In this document: piece after piece, positions 51,693 through 60,905 of the stretch | Numbering within the stretch: the stretch's first letter is position 1 | How the letters are laid out: each line of letters starts with the position of its first letter | NCBI GenBank assembly: GCA_035495555.1 | Contig: DATJFQ010000110.1 | Span: 35,073 to 99,072, forward strand | Direction: 5' to 3' | Length of the DNA stretch: 64,000 nt | Origin: DATJFQ01 sp035495555 | Lineage (GTDB): Bacteria; Acidobacteriota; Vicinamibacteria; Vicinamibacterales; 2-12-FULL-66-21 | The notes under the pieces: generated by a model | Told to the model about the DNA's origin: nothing | The model's database searches: none | Seen by the model: only the letters and a program-made list of their open reading frames with translations | Made by a program: the position numbers and the translations under genes

Positions 51693-53881
51693 CGTCGGTC
51701 GCCGGCGCCGCGCTCGATGCGCTCGCACAGGCGCGCCACGGCGATCCGTTCTCCCTGCTCGGTCCTCACCGCTCGGAAAAAGGCATCGTCATCCGCACGT
51801 ATCAGCCTGCAGCGGAACACGTAACGGTGGTCCGCGACGGTCGTCTCGCGCCGATGGCGCGCGTCCACCCGTCCGGGATCTTCGAGGCGCAGTTCGACGA
51901 TGCGCCGGAGGTGTTCGATTATCGCTTTCGGATTCGCTATCCCGGAGGCCATGCCGTCGAGACCGACGATCCCTACCGATACGGACGCGTGATCTCCGAC
52001 TACGACCTGTATCTCTTCGGCGAAGGCAAACACACCAGGATCTACGACCGGCTCGGCGCTCACCCGATGCGGATTGGCAACGCCGACGGCGTGCACTTCG
52101 CGGCATGGGCGCCGAACGCCGAACGCGTCAGCGTCGTCGGGGATTTCAACGGGTGGGACGGCCGGCTGCATCCGATGCGGCTGCTCGGGATGAGCGGCGT
52201 CTGGGAAATCTTTATTCCGGGCGTGCGCGAGGGACAGCGCTACAAGTTCGAGCTGCGCGCCCGCCAGCGCGGAGAGCTGCTTCTCAAGAGCGATCCGTAT
52301 GGATTTGCGTTCGAGGTGCCGCCGCTCTCCGCCTCGATCGTCGCCAGGCTGGAGTATGCGTGGGGCGACGACGAGTGGATCCGGGCTCGCGCGGGCCTGA
52401 ACAACTGGTTCACCCGGCCGTTTGCCGCCTACGAAGTGCACCTCGGATCGTGGGCCCGTGTACCGGGGGAGAACAATCGGTATCTCACGTATCGCGAGAT
52501 GGCGGACCGCCTGATTCCGTACGTGAAGGAGATGGGCTACACGCACATCGAGCTGCTGCCGGTCGCGGAGCACCCGTTCTCGGGATCGTGGGGATATCAG
52601 GTGACGGGCTATTACGCGCCGACCAGCCGTTTCGGAACGCCCGGGGACTTCAAGGCGTTCGTGGACGCGTGCCATCAGCACGGGCTCGGGGTCGTGCTCG
52701 ACTGGGTGCCGGGCCACTTCCCAAAGGATCGATTTGCGCTCGCGCAGTTCGACGGCACGAGCCTGTACGAGCACGCGGATCCGCGCCAGGGGGAACATCG
52801 CGACTGGGGGACGCTCATCTTCAACTACGGCCGCAACGAGGTCCGCAATTTTCTGCTCGCGAACGCGCTGTTCTGGCTGGAGGAATACCACGTCGACGGC
52901 CTGCGCGTGGACGCCGTCGCTTCCATGCTGTATCTGGACTACTCGCGGAACCCTGGCGAATGGGTCCCGAACCGCCACGGCGGCCGTGAGAACCTCGACG
53001 CGATCGAGTTCCTCCGCGAGCTGAACGTCCTGACGCACGGGGAACATCCGGGGTCGATTACCATCGCCGAAGAATCGACGGCGTTTCCGTCCGTGAGCCG
53101 GCCCGCGTATCTCGGCGGCCTCGGGTTCACGTACAAGTGGAACATGGGGTGGATGAACGACATTCTCGAATACGTTCGTCACGATCCCGTGTACCGCCGC
53201 TACCACCAGCGACACCTCACGTTTTCGCTGCTGTATGCGTTCAGCGAGAACTTCATCCTGCCGTTCTCGCACGACGAAGTCGTGCACGGGAAGGGTTCGA
53301 TGTTCGGCAAGATCCCCGGAGACGACTGGCAGAAGGCGGCGACGCTGCGCGCGCTCTATGGATTCATGTACACGCATCCCGGCAAGAAGCTGATGTTCAT
53401 GGGGTGCGAATTCGGCCAGGGTCGCGAGTGGAATTTCGATGCCAGCCTCGACTGGCATCTGCTCGACGAACCGCTGCATCGCGGAATCCGCCAGTACGTC
53501 CGCGATCTGAACGGCGTCTACGCGTCCCAACCAGCGATGTACGAGTGCGACTTCGACGCCGCCGGGTTCCAGTGGATTGACTGCAACGACAGCGACAACT
53601 CGGTCGTGTCGTTCATCCGGCGTGCGGCGAATGCAGAGGACTTCGTCGTGTCCGTGCTGAATTTCACCCCCGTGCCGCGCGAAGGATATGTCCTTGGTGT
53701 GCCGCGCGCGGGGAATTACACCGAACTCGTCAACAGCGATGCCGCCGCATACGGCGGCGGGAACGTCGGCAACGGCGGCGTCGTGTTTACCGAAGCCATC
53801 GCGGCGCACGGCCATCCGCAATCGCTTCGGCTGACGCTGCCGCCGCTCGGTTGTCTGATTCTGAAACCCGCGGCGCATTGA
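51689..53881 (+). CDS. glgB: 1,4-alpha-glucan branching enzyme
   Basis: A 730-residue GH13 enzyme that creates alpha-1,6 branches in glycogen. ATG 51689 overlaps the upstream stop. The N-terminal GlgB modules (FSLLGPH, then the CBM48 part with YKFELRAR) precede the barrel with EVHLGSWAR and WGYQVTGYYAPTSRFG. The nucleophile is D408 in GLRVDAVASMLYLDYSR. The acid-base region is IAEESTAFPSVSRP, and PFSHDEVVHGKGS is also present. Length matches E. coli GlgB. No other glycogen gene is adjacent, and its coupling to a glutaredoxin gene is unusual. Confidence 0.95.
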   Translation: MTSVAGAALDALAQARHGDPFSLLGPHRSEKGIVIRTYQPAAEHVTVVRDGRLAPMARVHPSGIFEAQFDDAPEVFDYRFRIRYPGGHAVETDDPYRYGRVISDYDLYLFGEGKHTRIYDRLGAHPMRIGNADGVHFAAWAPNAERVSVVGDFNGWDGRLHPMRLLGMSGVWEIFIPGVREGQRYKFELRARQRGELLLKSDPYGFAFEVPPLSASIVARLEYAWGDDEWIRARAGLNNWFTRPFAAYEVHLGSWARVPGENNRYLTYREMADRLIPYVKEMGYTHIELLPVAEHPFSGSWGYQVTGYYAPTSRFGTPGDFKAFVDACHQHGLGVVLDWVPGHFPKDRFALAQFDGTSLYEHADPRQGEHRDWGTLIFNYGRNEVRNFLLANALFWLEEYHVDGLRVDAVASMLYLDYSRNPGEWVPNRHGGRENLDAIEFLRELNVLTHGEHPGSITIAEESTAFPSVSRPAYLGGLGFTYKWNMGWMNDILEYVRHDPVYRRYHQRHLTFSLLYAFSENFILPFSHDEVVHGKGSMFGKIPGDDWQKAATLRALYGFMYTHPGKKLMFMGCEFGQGREWNFDASLDWHLLDEPLHRGIRQYVRDLNGVYASQPAMYECDFDAAGFQWIDCNDSDNSVVSFIRRAANAEDFVVSVLNFTPVPREGYVLGVPRAGNYTELVNSDAAAYGGGNVGNGGVVFTEAIAAHGHPQSLRLTLPPLGCLILKPAAH

Positions 53882-53952
53882 ACCGACGCCGCACGCATCC
53901 GAGGCACTGAAGCCCCCAGCACCCCGCGCGAAGCGTTGTCACGCGAAGCGGT

Positions 53953-54663
53953 TTAAAACACCCGAATCGAGGAGATCTTGTCTCCCCAGTCGCCGAGATT
54001 CGGGGCGTCCCGGTTGATGCGTCGCGAACGTCCGCGGAAGTCGTCGTTGACGAAAATCTCCACCCCGCGGCCGAACACGCGAATCGATGAGATGCGGTCG
54101 TTGAAACCGGACGGCAGCGACCGGAAGCTGTCCCCGCGATCCACGCAGAAGTAGCGTCCGCGGAATCCGGAGTCCTCGAAGAAGCAGGCCCCGTTGCGCG
54201 TCATCGGCCCGCGGCCCCACTGGGGGACGCGACCGCCAAACCCGCCAAACCCTCCCCGATCGCGATCGCGTTCGCGCGCGCGGTCATCGCCTCCGAAAAA
54301 TCCGCCGCCCTCGATGCGAATCGACGAAATCGTGTCGTTCCACCCGCGACGCTTCAGGTTGTTGATGTCGCCGTTGAACCTGGTGGACGCGCCGCGGAAA
54401 TCGCGGTCGCGAAACACGGTCACGCCCGCGCCGCCAAACGTCCTGATCGACGAGATCTGATCGCCCATGCCGCCCGGCAGCGTTCGAAGGGTTTCCCCGG
54501 AACCGGCGCAGAAATACTGTCCGCGGAAATCCGAGTCCTGGTAAAAACAGGCGCCGGCGCGGGGCACCGCCCCGCGGCCCCATCGAATCTGCGCGGACGC
54601 GACGCCAGCGTGGCTGAGCAGCAGGCCCAGCATCGCCGAGAGGACGAACACCGGTGTTTTCAT
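53953..54663 (-). CDS. secreted beta-gamma-crystallin-like (I36-type) protein
   Basis: A 236-residue exported protein with Shine-Dalgarno GGAGG before ATG 54663 and a signal peptide (MKTPVFVLSAMLGLLLSHAG...ASA). Four Greek-key-like units each end in the calcium-motif form (N/D)(N/D)xISSIR: DQISSIR, NDTISSIR, NDRISSIR and DKISSIR. They are grouped as two crystallin domains split by a Gly/Arg-rich linker (about 125-150). Each domain has ACF(Y/F)(Q/E)DS(D/G)FRG(Q/R)YFC, suggesting a disulfide. It is probably a Ca2+-stabilised envelope or extracellular protein, and an inhibitor function is possible. Confidence 0.85.
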   Translation of the reverse strand: MKTPVFVLSAMLGLLLSHAGVASAQIRWGRGAVPRAGACFYQDSDFRGQYFCAGSGETLRTLPGGMGDQISSIRTFGGAGVTVFRDRDFRGASTRFNGDINNLKRRGWNDTISSIRIEGGGFFGGDDRARERDRDRGGFGGFGGRVPQWGRGPMTRNGACFFEDSGFRGRYFCVDRGDSFRSLPSGFNDRISSIRVFGRGVEIFVNDDFRGRSRRINRDAPNLGDWGDKISSIRVF

Positions 54664-54706
54664 AAAGGCGCTCCTCCCTCAATCAAACAGCAGGCGTGGT
54701 CCGCGA

Positions 54707-55117
54707 TCAAGCGGCGGCCTGGCTCATCGCCACGATCGCGTCCCAATCTTCATCGGAGATGGGCATCACCGACAGGCGCGGCATGCGGGTCAGCGGAAGG
54801 TCCGCGAACCGGCGGTCCGCCTTGATTGCCGAGAGCGCCACCGGCCGCTTCAGCTTCCGGACCGGCTCGACGTCGACGGCGTAAAGCTTGCCGGACGTGT
54901 CCGCCGGGTCCGCGTACGGAGCGCCGGCCGCGCGGCAGATGCCGACCACGGCCTTCTCGTCGCCCGTGTGGTAGAAGAAGATGCGCTCGCCTTTCTTCAC
55001 CGATTTCAGGTGCTTCTGCGCGAGCGGATTTCGGACGCCGGTCCAGGAGGTGCGCCCGTCTCGCACGAGTGCGTCGAAGTCGTAGTTCGACGGCTCCTCT
55101 TTGAACAACCAATTCAT
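54707..55117 (-). CDS. EVE domain protein
   Basis: A 136-residue protein of the EVE/PUA-like fold, starting at ATG 55117 (MNWLFKEEPSNYDFDALVRDG). The family core SWTGVRNPLAQKHLKSVKKGERIFFYHTGDEKAVVGI is complete. EVE domains bind modified DNA or RNA bases. It lies divergent from the Mug-type glycosylase, 39 bp away, so a joint role in handling abnormal bases is plausible but inferred. Length is typical of single-domain members. Confidence 0.92.
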   Translation of the reverse strand: MNWLFKEEPSNYDFDALVRDGRTSWTGVRNPLAQKHLKSVKKGERIFFYHTGDEKAVVGICRAAGAPYADPADTSGKLYAVDVEPVRKLKRPVALSAIKADRRFADLPLTRMPRLSVMPISDEDWDAIVAMSQAAA

Positions 55118-55156
55118 AAGATGCTCATCTCTGAATACGATTGCCGAATGCCGTGA

Positions 55157-55747
55157 ATGGCAAAAATACAACGGAACGCCGACTGGGCGCATCTGAGGCT
55201 GACGGACCGCATCGAGCCGGGCGTTCGCGTGCTGCTGGTCGGAATCAATCCCGGCGTTCGATCGGCCGAGACCGGTCATCATTTCGCCGGACCGTCGAAC
55301 CGGTTCTGGAAACTGCTGTACGACTCCCGCCTCGTGCCCGAGCCGATCACGTACCTGGACGATGCGCGGCTGCCGGAGTGGGGGCTGGGGATCACGAACC
55401 TCGTGGCGCGGCCGAGTCCTGGAATCGACGACCTTCGCCCGCAGGAATACCTCGACGGGTGGCAGACGCTCGAAGAGAAGATCGACAGTTTTCGACCGGC
55501 GATCGTGGCGTTTGTCGGCGTGACGCTCTACCGCGCCTTGTGGCGCGTGCTCGGCCACGCGAAAGCGCCGGCGATCCGCCTCGGACGCCAACACGCCACG
55601 ATTCACGGCGCGCGCATCTTCGTGCTGCCGAACCCGAGCGGCCGGAACGCGAATTTCACCTACGCGGAAATGCTCGCTGCCTTCCGCGCGCTTCGCCGTG
55701 CGTCCGTGCGCCGCGTATCAGCTCCGCAACGGCGCAAGTACCACTGA
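55157..55747 (+). CDS. mug: mismatch-specific uracil/thymine DNA glycosylase, Mug-type
   Basis: A 196-residue enzyme of the uracil-DNA glycosylase superfamily that removes U or modified bases from mismatches. Motif 1 is VGINPGVRSAETGHHFAGPSNRFWKLL with the catalytic-water Asn in GINPG. Motif 2 is VLPNPSGRNANF, which matches Mug. The C-terminal about 20 residues are basic. It is divergent from the EVE gene. Confidence 0.92.
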   Translation: MAKIQRNADWAHLRLTDRIEPGVRVLLVGINPGVRSAETGHHFAGPSNRFWKLLYDSRLVPEPITYLDDARLPEWGLGITNLVARPSPGIDDLRPQEYLDGWQTLEEKIDSFRPAIVAFVGVTLYRALWRVLGHAKAPAIRLGRQHATIHGARIFVLPNPSGRNANFTYAEMLAAFRALRRASVRRVSAPQRRKYH

Positions 55748-55784
55748 CAGCGTCATTCAAATAGCGGCACGCGCGAAGGTGGGC

Positions 55785-57335
55785 TCAGTGCGCCGCGACG
55801 GGTCCGCCACGCGAACGCGGACGCTTCATCAACAGAATCGCCGGCACCAGCACGATGAAGATCAATCCGAGCAGCCGGAAGAGCGTCACGAACGCCATCA
55901 TCGCGGCCTGCTGGTTCACCATGCCGAAGAGCGCGGCGTACGCGCGCTGCGTCGCCGTGGTCATGTCCGCGCCCTGCGCCAGGAATCCGGAGCGCGCCGC
56001 TTCGAATGCCTGCCGTGTCGCCGCCGAGTACGCATCGACGTTCGCGCCGAACACGTTGATGTTCGCCTGCTGGTGGCGCGCGAGCATCGAGCTGGTCGCC
56101 GCGATGCCGAAGCTCCCGCCAAGGTTCCGCATGAGGTTGAAGAGGCTCGTCGCGTTCCCCATCCGCTCCCTCGGGATCGGATCCATGCTGATCGTCGTCA
56201 AGGGCACGAAGAGCGCCGACATCCCCATCCCCTGGAAGAACTGCGGCCAGAAAACGTCCCAGTAACCCGCATTCAGGTTCAGGTGTCCAAGCCAGATCAG
56301 CGTGAGACCACCTGAAATCAGGCCGAACGCGACGAGCTTCCTCGCGTCTATCTTTCCGACCAGGAGCCCGATGACGGGCATGCCGATGATCGATCCGATG
56401 CCGCGCGGCGCCATCGCGATCCCGGCCTGGAGCGAGGGATATCCGAGCAGCGTCTGCAGCATGATCGGCAGCAGCACGAGGCTGCCGTACAGCACGAAGC
56501 CCAGACACGTCATGAGGAACACGCCCGTGCTGTAGGTACGCACTTTGAACACGTGGAGATCCACGATCGGCTCCGGCGTCAGCCATTCGCGCGCGATGAA
56601 CACGACAGCGCCCGAGACGGCAATGACGATCAGCGCCGTGATGAAGCGGGAGGAGAACCAGTCGTGCTCCTGCCCGAGATCCAGCGCGATCTGGAGCGAG
56701 CCGACCCACAGCGCGAGCAGGCCGATGCCCCAGAAGTCAATCTTCGAGGCCTCCTGCCGGAGATAGTCGGGATCGAAGACGAAGAGCTGCGTCATCAGGA
56801 TCGACACGGCGCCGACCGGCAGATTGATGAAGAAGACCCAGCGCCACGAGTACGTGTCGGTCAGCCAGCCGCCGAGCACCGGTCCGAGAATCGGCGCCAC
56901 CACGATCCCGAGTCCCCAGAACCCCATCGCCTTGCCGCGATCTTGCGGGGGGAAGGCTTCGAGCAGCACGGCCTGCGAGAGAGGCTGCATGGCGCCGCCC
57001 GTGGCGCCCTGAACGAGGCGGAAGAAGACGAGCATCGCCAGGTTCGGTGCGAGGCCGCAGAGCAGCGATGCAACCGTGAAGCCGGAGACCGACGTGATCA
57101 GCAGACGCTTGCGCCCGTAGTTGCGCGCCAGCCAGCCCGTCATCGGCAGCACGATGGCGTTGGCGACGAGATACGACGTGAGGACCCAGGTGGACTCGTC
57201 AATCGTCGCCGACAGGTTGCCGGCGATGTGCGGCAGCGACACGTTGACCACGGTCGTGTCGAGCACCTCCATGAAGGTCGCGAACATGACGGCGATCGCA
57301 ACGATCCACGGATTGACCTGTTTGTGTTCAGCCAT
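55785..57335 (-). CDS. emrB: DHA2-family multidrug efflux MFS permease
   Basis: A 516-residue inner-membrane drug/proton antiporter with 14 predicted membrane segments. The N terminus PWIVAIAVMFATFMEVLDTTVVNVSLPHI and GFWGLGIVVAPILGPVLGGWLTD are typical of EmrB/QacA. It is the last gene of a tolC-emrA-emrB operon for a tripartite efflux pump. A 119-bp gap with a low-complexity repeat separates it from emrA. Confidence 0.93.
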   Translation of the reverse strand: MAEHKQVNPWIVAIAVMFATFMEVLDTTVVNVSLPHIAGNLSATIDESTWVLTSYLVANAIVLPMTGWLARNYGRKRLLITSVSGFTVASLLCGLAPNLAMLVFFRLVQGATGGAMQPLSQAVLLEAFPPQDRGKAMGFWGLGIVVAPILGPVLGGWLTDTYSWRWVFFINLPVGAVSILMTQLFVFDPDYLRQEASKIDFWGIGLLALWVGSLQIALDLGQEHDWFSSRFITALIVIAVSGAVVFIAREWLTPEPIVDLHVFKVRTYSTGVFLMTCLGFVLYGSLVLLPIMLQTLLGYPSLQAGIAMAPRGIGSIIGMPVIGLLVGKIDARKLVAFGLISGGLTLIWLGHLNLNAGYWDVFWPQFFQGMGMSALFVPLTTISMDPIPRERMGNATSLFNLMRNLGGSFGIAATSSMLARHQQANINVFGANVDAYSAATRQAFEAARSGFLAQGADMTTATQRAYAALFGMVNQQAAMMAFVTLFRLLGLIFIVLVPAILLMKRPRSRGGPVAAH

Positions 57336-57346
57336 ACGTTGCTAGT

Positions 57347-57453
57347 CGATGAACGATGTTCGATGAACGATGAACGATGTTCGATGTTCGATAGTCGATG
57401 ACTCATCGTCCATCGTCCATCGTCTATCGTCCATCGTCCGTCGTCGTCCGTCG
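57347..57453. repeat. low-complexity GATGAACGATGTTC / ATCGTCC repeat with inverted halves
   Basis: The left half is a tandem of (C)GATGAA and (C)GATGTT units and the right half of ATCGTCC units. The two halves are imperfectly inverse to each other, so the transcript could fold. It lies between emrA and emrB inside the operon and contains no open gene. Confidence 0.75.
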
Positions 57454-57454
57454 T

Positions 57455-58654
57455 TCACCGCACGTACACCGTCGGCGTCACTGACATTCCGGGACGCAAC
57501 AGATGGTTCGGATCCTGTCCCGGCTCGAACACGATCTTCACCGGTACGCGCTGCACCACTTTGACGTAGTTGCCGGTCGCGTTTTCCGGCGGGAGCAGGC
57601 TGAACTTCGCACCGGTGGCGGCGGAGATGCTGTCGATGTGGCCGTTGAACTCTTTTCCGCCGAGCGCGTCGACTTCGACGACGGCTTTCTGTCCGGGGCG
57701 CATCTCGTTCAACTGCGTTTCCTTGAAATTGGCCGTGACCCAGACGTCCTGGAGGTCGACGAGCGCGAGCAGCGGCTGGCCCGCCTGCACGACCTGACCG
57801 ATTTCCACGCTCTTGCGGCTGACCACGCCCGTGCTCGGCGCTTTCACCGTCGTGTACTGGAGGTTCAGCTCTGCCTGTTTGAGCGCGGCCTGCGCCTGCT
57901 GCACGCGCGCTTCCGCCGCCGCGGCGCGGGCCCGCGTCACCTGCAGCTGCTGCGGCGCCGTCTGGGCGTTGGCCAGGCCTGCTCTTGCCTGCGCCGCGCT
58001 CGCGCGGGCCTGCGCGGCCTTCTGCTGGGCGACGGCGATCGCGGCCTGCGCGGCGACGACATCTGATTTCGCCGCATCGACGTTTGCCTTCGCGGCATCG
58101 GCCGCAGCGACCGCCGCGTCGAACTGCTGCTGAGAGATCTCGTCCTTCTGCACCAGCCCGCGCAGCCGTTCGACGTCGCGTGCGGCCTTGGTCGCGGTCG
58201 CTTCGCGTTCGCGCTGGCGCGCCTGCGCGGCCACGAGGTTCGCCTGCGCGGCCTGAATCTGCTGATCGGCGCCCCCGACCCCGGCTTCCGCTTCCTGCAC
58301 GCCGCCTGACGCCGTACTCACGCCCGACCGCGTTTCGATCTGCGCGATGGGAACGCCAGTGCGTGCGGCGGCCGCCTGGGCCTGCGCGTCCGCCAGTTCG
58401 GCCCGTGCCCGGTCGAGCGCCACTTGATAGTCGCGCGGGTCGATTTGCACGAGCAGCGCGCCGGCTTCGACCTTGTCGTTGTTGTCGACCGCCACTTTGA
58501 CGATGGGCCCGCCGACCCGCGCCGAAATCTGCGTGATGTGCCCGTCGATCTGCGCGTCGTCGGTTGACTCATGGCCCCGTGACATCAGCCAGACGATGGC
58601 GGCGATGATGACGAGGACGGCCACGACGGCCGCGATGATCCGCGAACGGCGCAT
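57455..58654 (-). CDS. emrA: HlyD/EmrA-type membrane-fusion protein
   Basis: A 399-residue periplasmic adaptor. It has an N-terminal anchor (RSRIIAAVVAVLVIIAAIVWLM), a biotinyl-lipoyl half-motif (TDDAQIDGHITQISARVGGPIVKV), and a long alanine/glutamine-rich coiled-coil hairpin (about 80-255). The second lipoyl half (TVKAPSTGVVSRKSVEIGQVV) and a beta-barrel follow. The ATG shares its A with the TAA stop of the tolC-like gene. It links EmrB to the TolC-like channel. Confidence 0.93.
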   Translation of the reverse strand: MRRSRIIAAVVAVLVIIAAIVWLMSRGHESTDDAQIDGHITQISARVGGPIVKVAVDNNDKVEAGALLVQIDPRDYQVALDRARAELADAQAQAAAARTGVPIAQIETRSGVSTASGGVQEAEAGVGGADQQIQAAQANLVAAQARQREREATATKAARDVERLRGLVQKDEISQQQFDAAVAAADAAKANVDAAKSDVVAAQAAIAVAQQKAAQARASAAQARAGLANAQTAPQQLQVTRARAAAAEARVQQAQAALKQAELNLQYTTVKAPSTGVVSRKSVEIGQVVQAGQPLLALVDLQDVWVTANFKETQLNEMRPGQKAVVEVDALGGKEFNGHIDSISAATGAKFSLLPPENATGNYVKVVQRVPVKIVFEPGQDPNHLLRPGMSVTPTVYVR

Positions 58655-60099
58655 TACTGTTTTCCTCCGAGATAGGTCATGACGGCTGACTCCGTGACGC
58701 CGAGCGAACGCGCGAGCGTGGCCTTGGCCAGATTGTGCGTGTAGAGCGCGGCGATGTAGGTTTCCGATGCGGCGGCGACGGCCTCCTGCGCCTGCGTGAC
58801 TTCGAGGTTGCTGGCGACGCCGGCGGCGAAGCGGTCGCGCGCCTGCTGCAGTTCCTGGGTCGCGAGATCCTGGTTGGTGCGGGCCGCCTCCAGTTGTTCC
58901 TGCGCCGCCTTCACGTCGAGGAACGCCGAACGGACTTCGTATTCGACGCGTCCCTTGAAATCGCTGAACTCCGCATCACGCTGGCGAAGCAGCGCCGTCT
59001 GCTGGATCCGCCGGGCGCGGGTGCTCCCTGCATCGAAGAGCGGCACTTTCACGTTGGCGACGAGCGCATAGGTTCGCAGCGCCTCGGTCGGCGTCTGGCC
59101 GATGACGCCGTAGTTCGCGTCTACGTGAAAGGTGGGGAGGAACGCGGCTGACGCGGCACGCGCTTCGGCTTCGGCGGCGTGGAGTCGATTCTCCGCGGCC
59201 AGGTAGTCCGGGCGGGTCGTATAGGCGCGTTGCAGCGCATCTTCCAGCGTGAGCTCCGGCGCCGGCGCGTACGGGATCTTGTCGGTCAGCGACAGCGGCT
59301 GCCCGACGGGAATGCCGATCGCGCGCGCGAGCTGGAGCAGCGATTTCTGATACTCGTTGTCCGCGGCAATCGCGCGCTGCTGCTGCACCTGCACCTGCAC
59401 CTGCGATCGCAGCACGTCGATGCCGGCGACAAGGCCATTGGCTTTCAGATCCTGCGCCTGCTGGAGCAGCGCCTTTGCCGTGTCGAGTTGTGCGCGCGTC
59501 GATTCGACGCGGCTCGACGCGGCCACGGCTTCCAGGTACAGATTGACCGAGACGAGGACGACCAGATCGCGCGCGTCCTTCACGCCGTATTGCGCCGCCT
59601 TGACGTCGTACGAGGCGGCCCGAGCGTCATTGATCGCGGCGAGATCGATGACCGGCTGCGAGACCGATACTCGCGCGTCGAAGACGTTGAAGGGGCCGAC
59701 GAGCGGAGGATTCGCGGGAAACCCATACGCCTGCAGGTTGATGATTTGACGCGTCCCGTTCAGATTCGCGGAAAGATTCGGCAGAAGCCCCGAAAGCGCG
59801 CGCCACCGCTCGCTCTTCGCGATTTCCGACGTCTGCTCCTGCAGCAGCAGCCCGAGGTTGTGCTGAAGCGCGCGCTCGACAGCATCCTTCAAAGAGAGCG
59901 GCACGGGCTGCGACGTCACCTCGCCTTTGGGCGGCACGCTGCCGAGGAATGGACTGGACTGGGGAGCCGCCGGCGCCTGGCCGGACGTCGTTGTCATCTG
60001 CCGCCCCGAAGGCGCCCCGCCATACGACGGCTGCTGCGCTGCCGCGGGCGCCCCCAGCAGCCCCGCCGCCGCACAGACGACCGCAATTCGATGCCTCAT
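58654..60099 (-). CDS. TolC-family outer-membrane efflux protein
   Basis: A 481-residue outer-membrane channel starting at ATG 60099 with GGAAG upstream and a signal peptide (MRHRIAVVCAAAGLLGAPAAA). A Pro/Ser/Gly-rich linker (about 24-65) precedes two outer-membrane-efflux repeats (about 70-260 and 285-475), with the typical LSLKDAVERALQHNLGLLL and RARRIQQTALLRQRDAEF helices. It is the first gene of the efflux operon. The open frame upstream of 60099 belongs to antisense sequence over the HAD gene. Confidence 0.92.
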   Translation of the reverse strand: MRHRIAVVCAAAGLLGAPAAAQQPSYGGAPSGRQMTTTSGQAPAAPQSSPFLGSVPPKGEVTSQPVPLSLKDAVERALQHNLGLLLQEQTSEIAKSERWRALSGLLPNLSANLNGTRQIINLQAYGFPANPPLVGPFNVFDARVSVSQPVIDLAAINDARAASYDVKAAQYGVKDARDLVVLVSVNLYLEAVAASSRVESTRAQLDTAKALLQQAQDLKANGLVAGIDVLRSQVQVQVQQQRAIAADNEYQKSLLQLARAIGIPVGQPLSLTDKIPYAPAPELTLEDALQRAYTTRPDYLAAENRLHAAEAEARAASAAFLPTFHVDANYGVIGQTPTEALRTYALVANVKVPLFDAGSTRARRIQQTALLRQRDAEFSDFKGRVEYEVRSAFLDVKAAQEQLEAARTNQDLATQELQQARDRFAAGVASNLEVTQAQEAVAAASETYIAALYTHNLAKATLARSLGVTESAVMTYLGGKQ

Positions 60100-60148
60100 C
60101 TTCCGCACGATTCCTTTCGACGCCTCGCGTTGCCAGATCGGATCCACG

Positions 60149-60811
60149 TCAGCTCCGGAGTCCGAGCTGATAGATGTTGGCGAGCAGCTCCGCCGCATCC
60201 CTGTAGACCCGATAGGCTCCCGCGCGCGCCAGCTCTTCTTCACCATAGCCGCCCGACAGCACCCCGATGGACAACATGCCGGCTCGACGGGCAGCGAGCA
60301 GATCCCATACCGCGTCTCCAACGACGAAGCACTGATCGGGAGGCACGTCGAGGCGCTTCTGGCAGGCGAGAAAGAGGTCGGGTTCCGGTTTGGCGCGTTG
60401 CACATCGGTGCGGTCCACGACCACCGTATCCGACGGCACGTCGAGCGCCTCCAGTGATGCGCCGATGTCGCCGCGTCTGCCGGACGTGGCGATGCCATGG
60501 GCGATTCTGGATTCGCGCAGGTGGCGGAGGAGTTCAACGGCGCCCGGGAGCGGATGTCGCACAGGCAGCAGTTCCGCATACACGGCGCCATGCCGCTTCT
60601 GCAGCGCTTCCGCTTCGTCCTCGGAGATTTCGCGGCTGGTTTCGTGAGCCGCGGCGCGCGTGAGCAGACCGCCGCTCATGCCGATCAGCCGATGCACGCG
60701 CCAGGCGGGAATCGGCATCCCAGCCTCCTCGAGCACGCGCTGCCACGCCAGCACATGCGCGTAGACCGAATCCACCAGGGTCCCATCGAGGTCGAAGATG
60801 ACTGCGCGCAT
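60149..60811 (-). CDS. HAD-superfamily phosphatase (phosphoglycolate phosphatase-like)
   Basis: A 220-residue HAD hydrolase. Motif I is FDLDGTLVDS, motif II is ATSGRRGD, motif III is AKPEPDLF, and motif IV is FVVGDAVWDLLAARRAG. A helical cap lies between motifs I and II. The substrate is unknown. Similar enzymes act on phosphoglycolate or beta-phosphoglucose. It is 50 bp upstream of the tolC-like start on the same strand and divergent from a second HAD gene. Confidence 0.87.
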   Translation of the reverse strand: MRAVIFDLDGTLVDSVYAHVLAWQRVLEEAGMPIPAWRVHRLIGMSGGLLTRAAAHETSREISEDEAEALQKRHGAVYAELLPVRHPLPGAVELLRHLRESRIAHGIATSGRRGDIGASLEALDVPSDTVVVDRTDVQRAKPEPDLFLACQKRLDVPPDQCFVVGDAVWDLLAARRAGMLSIGVLSGGYGEEELARAGAYRVYRDAAELLANIYQLGLRS

Positions 60812-60893
60812 CCCCTCAGGATATCCCAGCGTGCGCGTTGCCGCGCGCGTTCAGGTGCGCGACGACGTGCGTGGCACGGCTGGCGGTTCGGCT

Positions 60894-60899
60894 GATAAT
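60894..60899 (+). promoter_or_regulatory. -10 element for the HAD gene at 60906 (leaderless)
   Basis: GATAAT, preceded by T to give TGATAAT, ends 6 nt before ATG 60906. No Shine-Dalgarno is visible. Confidence 0.45.
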
Positions 60900-60905
60900 G
60901 CCGTC

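Noticed and set aside
51251..53878. Very long open frame (875 codons) on the minus strand opposite glgB
   Set aside because: It is Arg/Val/His-rich, resembles no family, and mirrors codon bias of glgB, whose own frame has all catalytic motifs. It is an antisense shadow typical of high-GC genomes.
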